Positions 52,403 through 52,910 of a DNA stretch of 52,910 bases are shown in pieces. The position numbers and the translations under genes are program-made. The DNA is from an uncultured Bacteroidota bacterium (GTDB taxonomy: Bacteria > Bacteroidota > Bacteroidia > Chitinophagales > Chitinophagaceae), in assembly GCA_902826165.1 (NCBI GenBank), contig CADEDV010000016.1, forward strand, positions 1 to 52,910. The letters run 5' to 3'. Under the pieces are notes generated by a model. It saw only the letters and a list, made by a program, of their open reading frames with translations, made no database searches and was not told the origin of the DNA. Each line of letters starts with the position of its first letter. The first letter of the stretch is position 1.

Positions 52403-52910
52403 ATGAATCAACGGGAACTTTTTTTACGGCATGTGGCGCAGACATCTTCCGCACCGCTGGCACTGGAAATCGTGAAAGCGGATTGCGCCAGTTTGTATGA
52501 TGCGGCAGGCAAGGAATATATTGACCTGATCGGTGGTATCAGCGTGGCCAATATCGGCCACCGGCATCCGAAAGTGATCGCAGCGATACAAGAGCAACTG
52601 GAAGCCTATCTCCATATTATGGTCTATGGGGAATTTGTGGAAGCCCCGCAGGTGCAATATGCAAAACTGCTTACGGACAACTTACCCGCTTCCCTCAATA
52701 CTGTTTATTTTACCAACTCCGGTGCTGAAGCCGTGGAAGGAGCCATGAAATTAGCCAAGCGGGTCACCAACCGAACACAGATCATTGCCTTTGATCATTC
52801 GTATCATGGCAGCACCCAGGGTGCATTAAGTATCATTGGTGATGAATACTGGCGGAATGCTTTTCGTCCGCTGCTGCCCGATGTGCTGCACCTGCAATAC
52901 AATTCTTTTG
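52403..52910 (+). CDS. Class-III PLP aminotransferase, 3' end beyond the window
   Basis: The first 169 codons are in the window and the frame is open to the edge. LYDAAGKEYIDLIGGISVANIGHRHPKVIAAIQEQ is the class-III N-terminal substrate strand; VYFTNSGAEAVEGAMKLAKR binds the PLP phosphate and AFDHSYHGST carries the ring-stacking residue. The catalytic lysine would lie beyond the edge. Candidates are acetylornithine-, ornithine- or 4-aminobutyrate aminotransferase, and the N-terminus alone does not decide. The ATG at 52403 follows an AT-rich TATAATGT stretch. Confidence 0.87.
   Translation, partial: MNQRELFLRHVAQTSSAPLALEIVKADCASLYDAAGKEYIDLIGGISVANIGHRHPKVIAAIQEQLEAYLHIMVYGEFVEAPQVQYAKLLTDNLPASLNTVYFTNSGAEAVEGAMKLAKRVTNRTQIIAFDHSYHGSTQGALSIIGDEYWRNAFRPLLPDVLHLQYNSF

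Noticed and set aside
1..52910. CRISPR arrays, insertion sequences, phage genes, integrases
   Set aside because: No regularly spaced repeats, transposase-like proteins or phage structural genes were seen.

Overview
The window looks like a chromosomal segment of a gliding-type Bacteroidota, most likely family Chitinophagaceae. This rests on the gldKLMN type IX secretion/gliding operon, a separate gldB, three TonB-dependent receptors, DUF4271, DUF4783 and DUF6089 proteins, Bat-type genes, near absence of Shine-Dalgarno sequences, and repeated TAnnTTTG promoter boxes close to start codons. The family call is an inference from protein style. No phage, transposase, integrase, rRNA or CRISPR array was seen. 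Genes are densely packed on both strands and the region reads as core genome.

Layout. 1-5.5 kb: tRNA-Arg(CCG), a MarC-type membrane protein, an exported alkaline-phosphatase-superfamily enzyme, and a leftward unit made of a cobalamin riboswitch, a BtuB-like receptor and a small cysteine-rich CWC gene that looks frameshifted; then a beta-barrel protein. 5.5-13 kb: a second TonB receptor, an amino acid permease translationally coupled to a PLP transsulfuration-type enzyme, and a TolC/HlyD pair without its inner-membrane pump. 13-21.5 kb: gpsA, hemW, a BamA/TamA-like protein, DUF4271, hemD and a thioredoxin-domain (DUF255) protein. 21.6-26.7 kb: gldK, gldL, gldM and gldN, closed by a strong terminator, with a terminator-like hairpin between gldK and gldL.

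26.8-36.4 kb is mostly leftward: uvrC with an overlapping lipoprotein gene; an ECF sigma factor followed by a protein joining an anti-sigma-like N-terminus to a barrel-like C-terminus; and gpmI, a haem-binding-domain protein, an anchored unknown and a haem/transferrin-type TonB receptor in one array. 36.6-46 kb: DUF4783, nadC and an SUI1-type factor; a ferredoxin-like/CDGSH protein; a patatin-like protein; icd; apaG; and gldB divergent from nadE. 46.1-52.9 kb: moxR, DUF58, BatD-like and BatA genes in an operon, then rsgA, two small unknowns, a gamma-carbonic-anhydrase-like protein, an imperfect-repeat intergenic region and the start of a class-III aminotransferase cut by the window end.

Most of the window is recognisable housekeeping plus envelope biology. 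I found no clear new multi-gene system. The points most worth checking are the gldK-gldL hairpin, the sigma/anti-sigma-barrel pair, the broken CWC gene behind the B12 riboswitch, and promoter boxes placed so close to ATG that the mRNAs should be leaderless, one of them inside the upstream gene's terminator.
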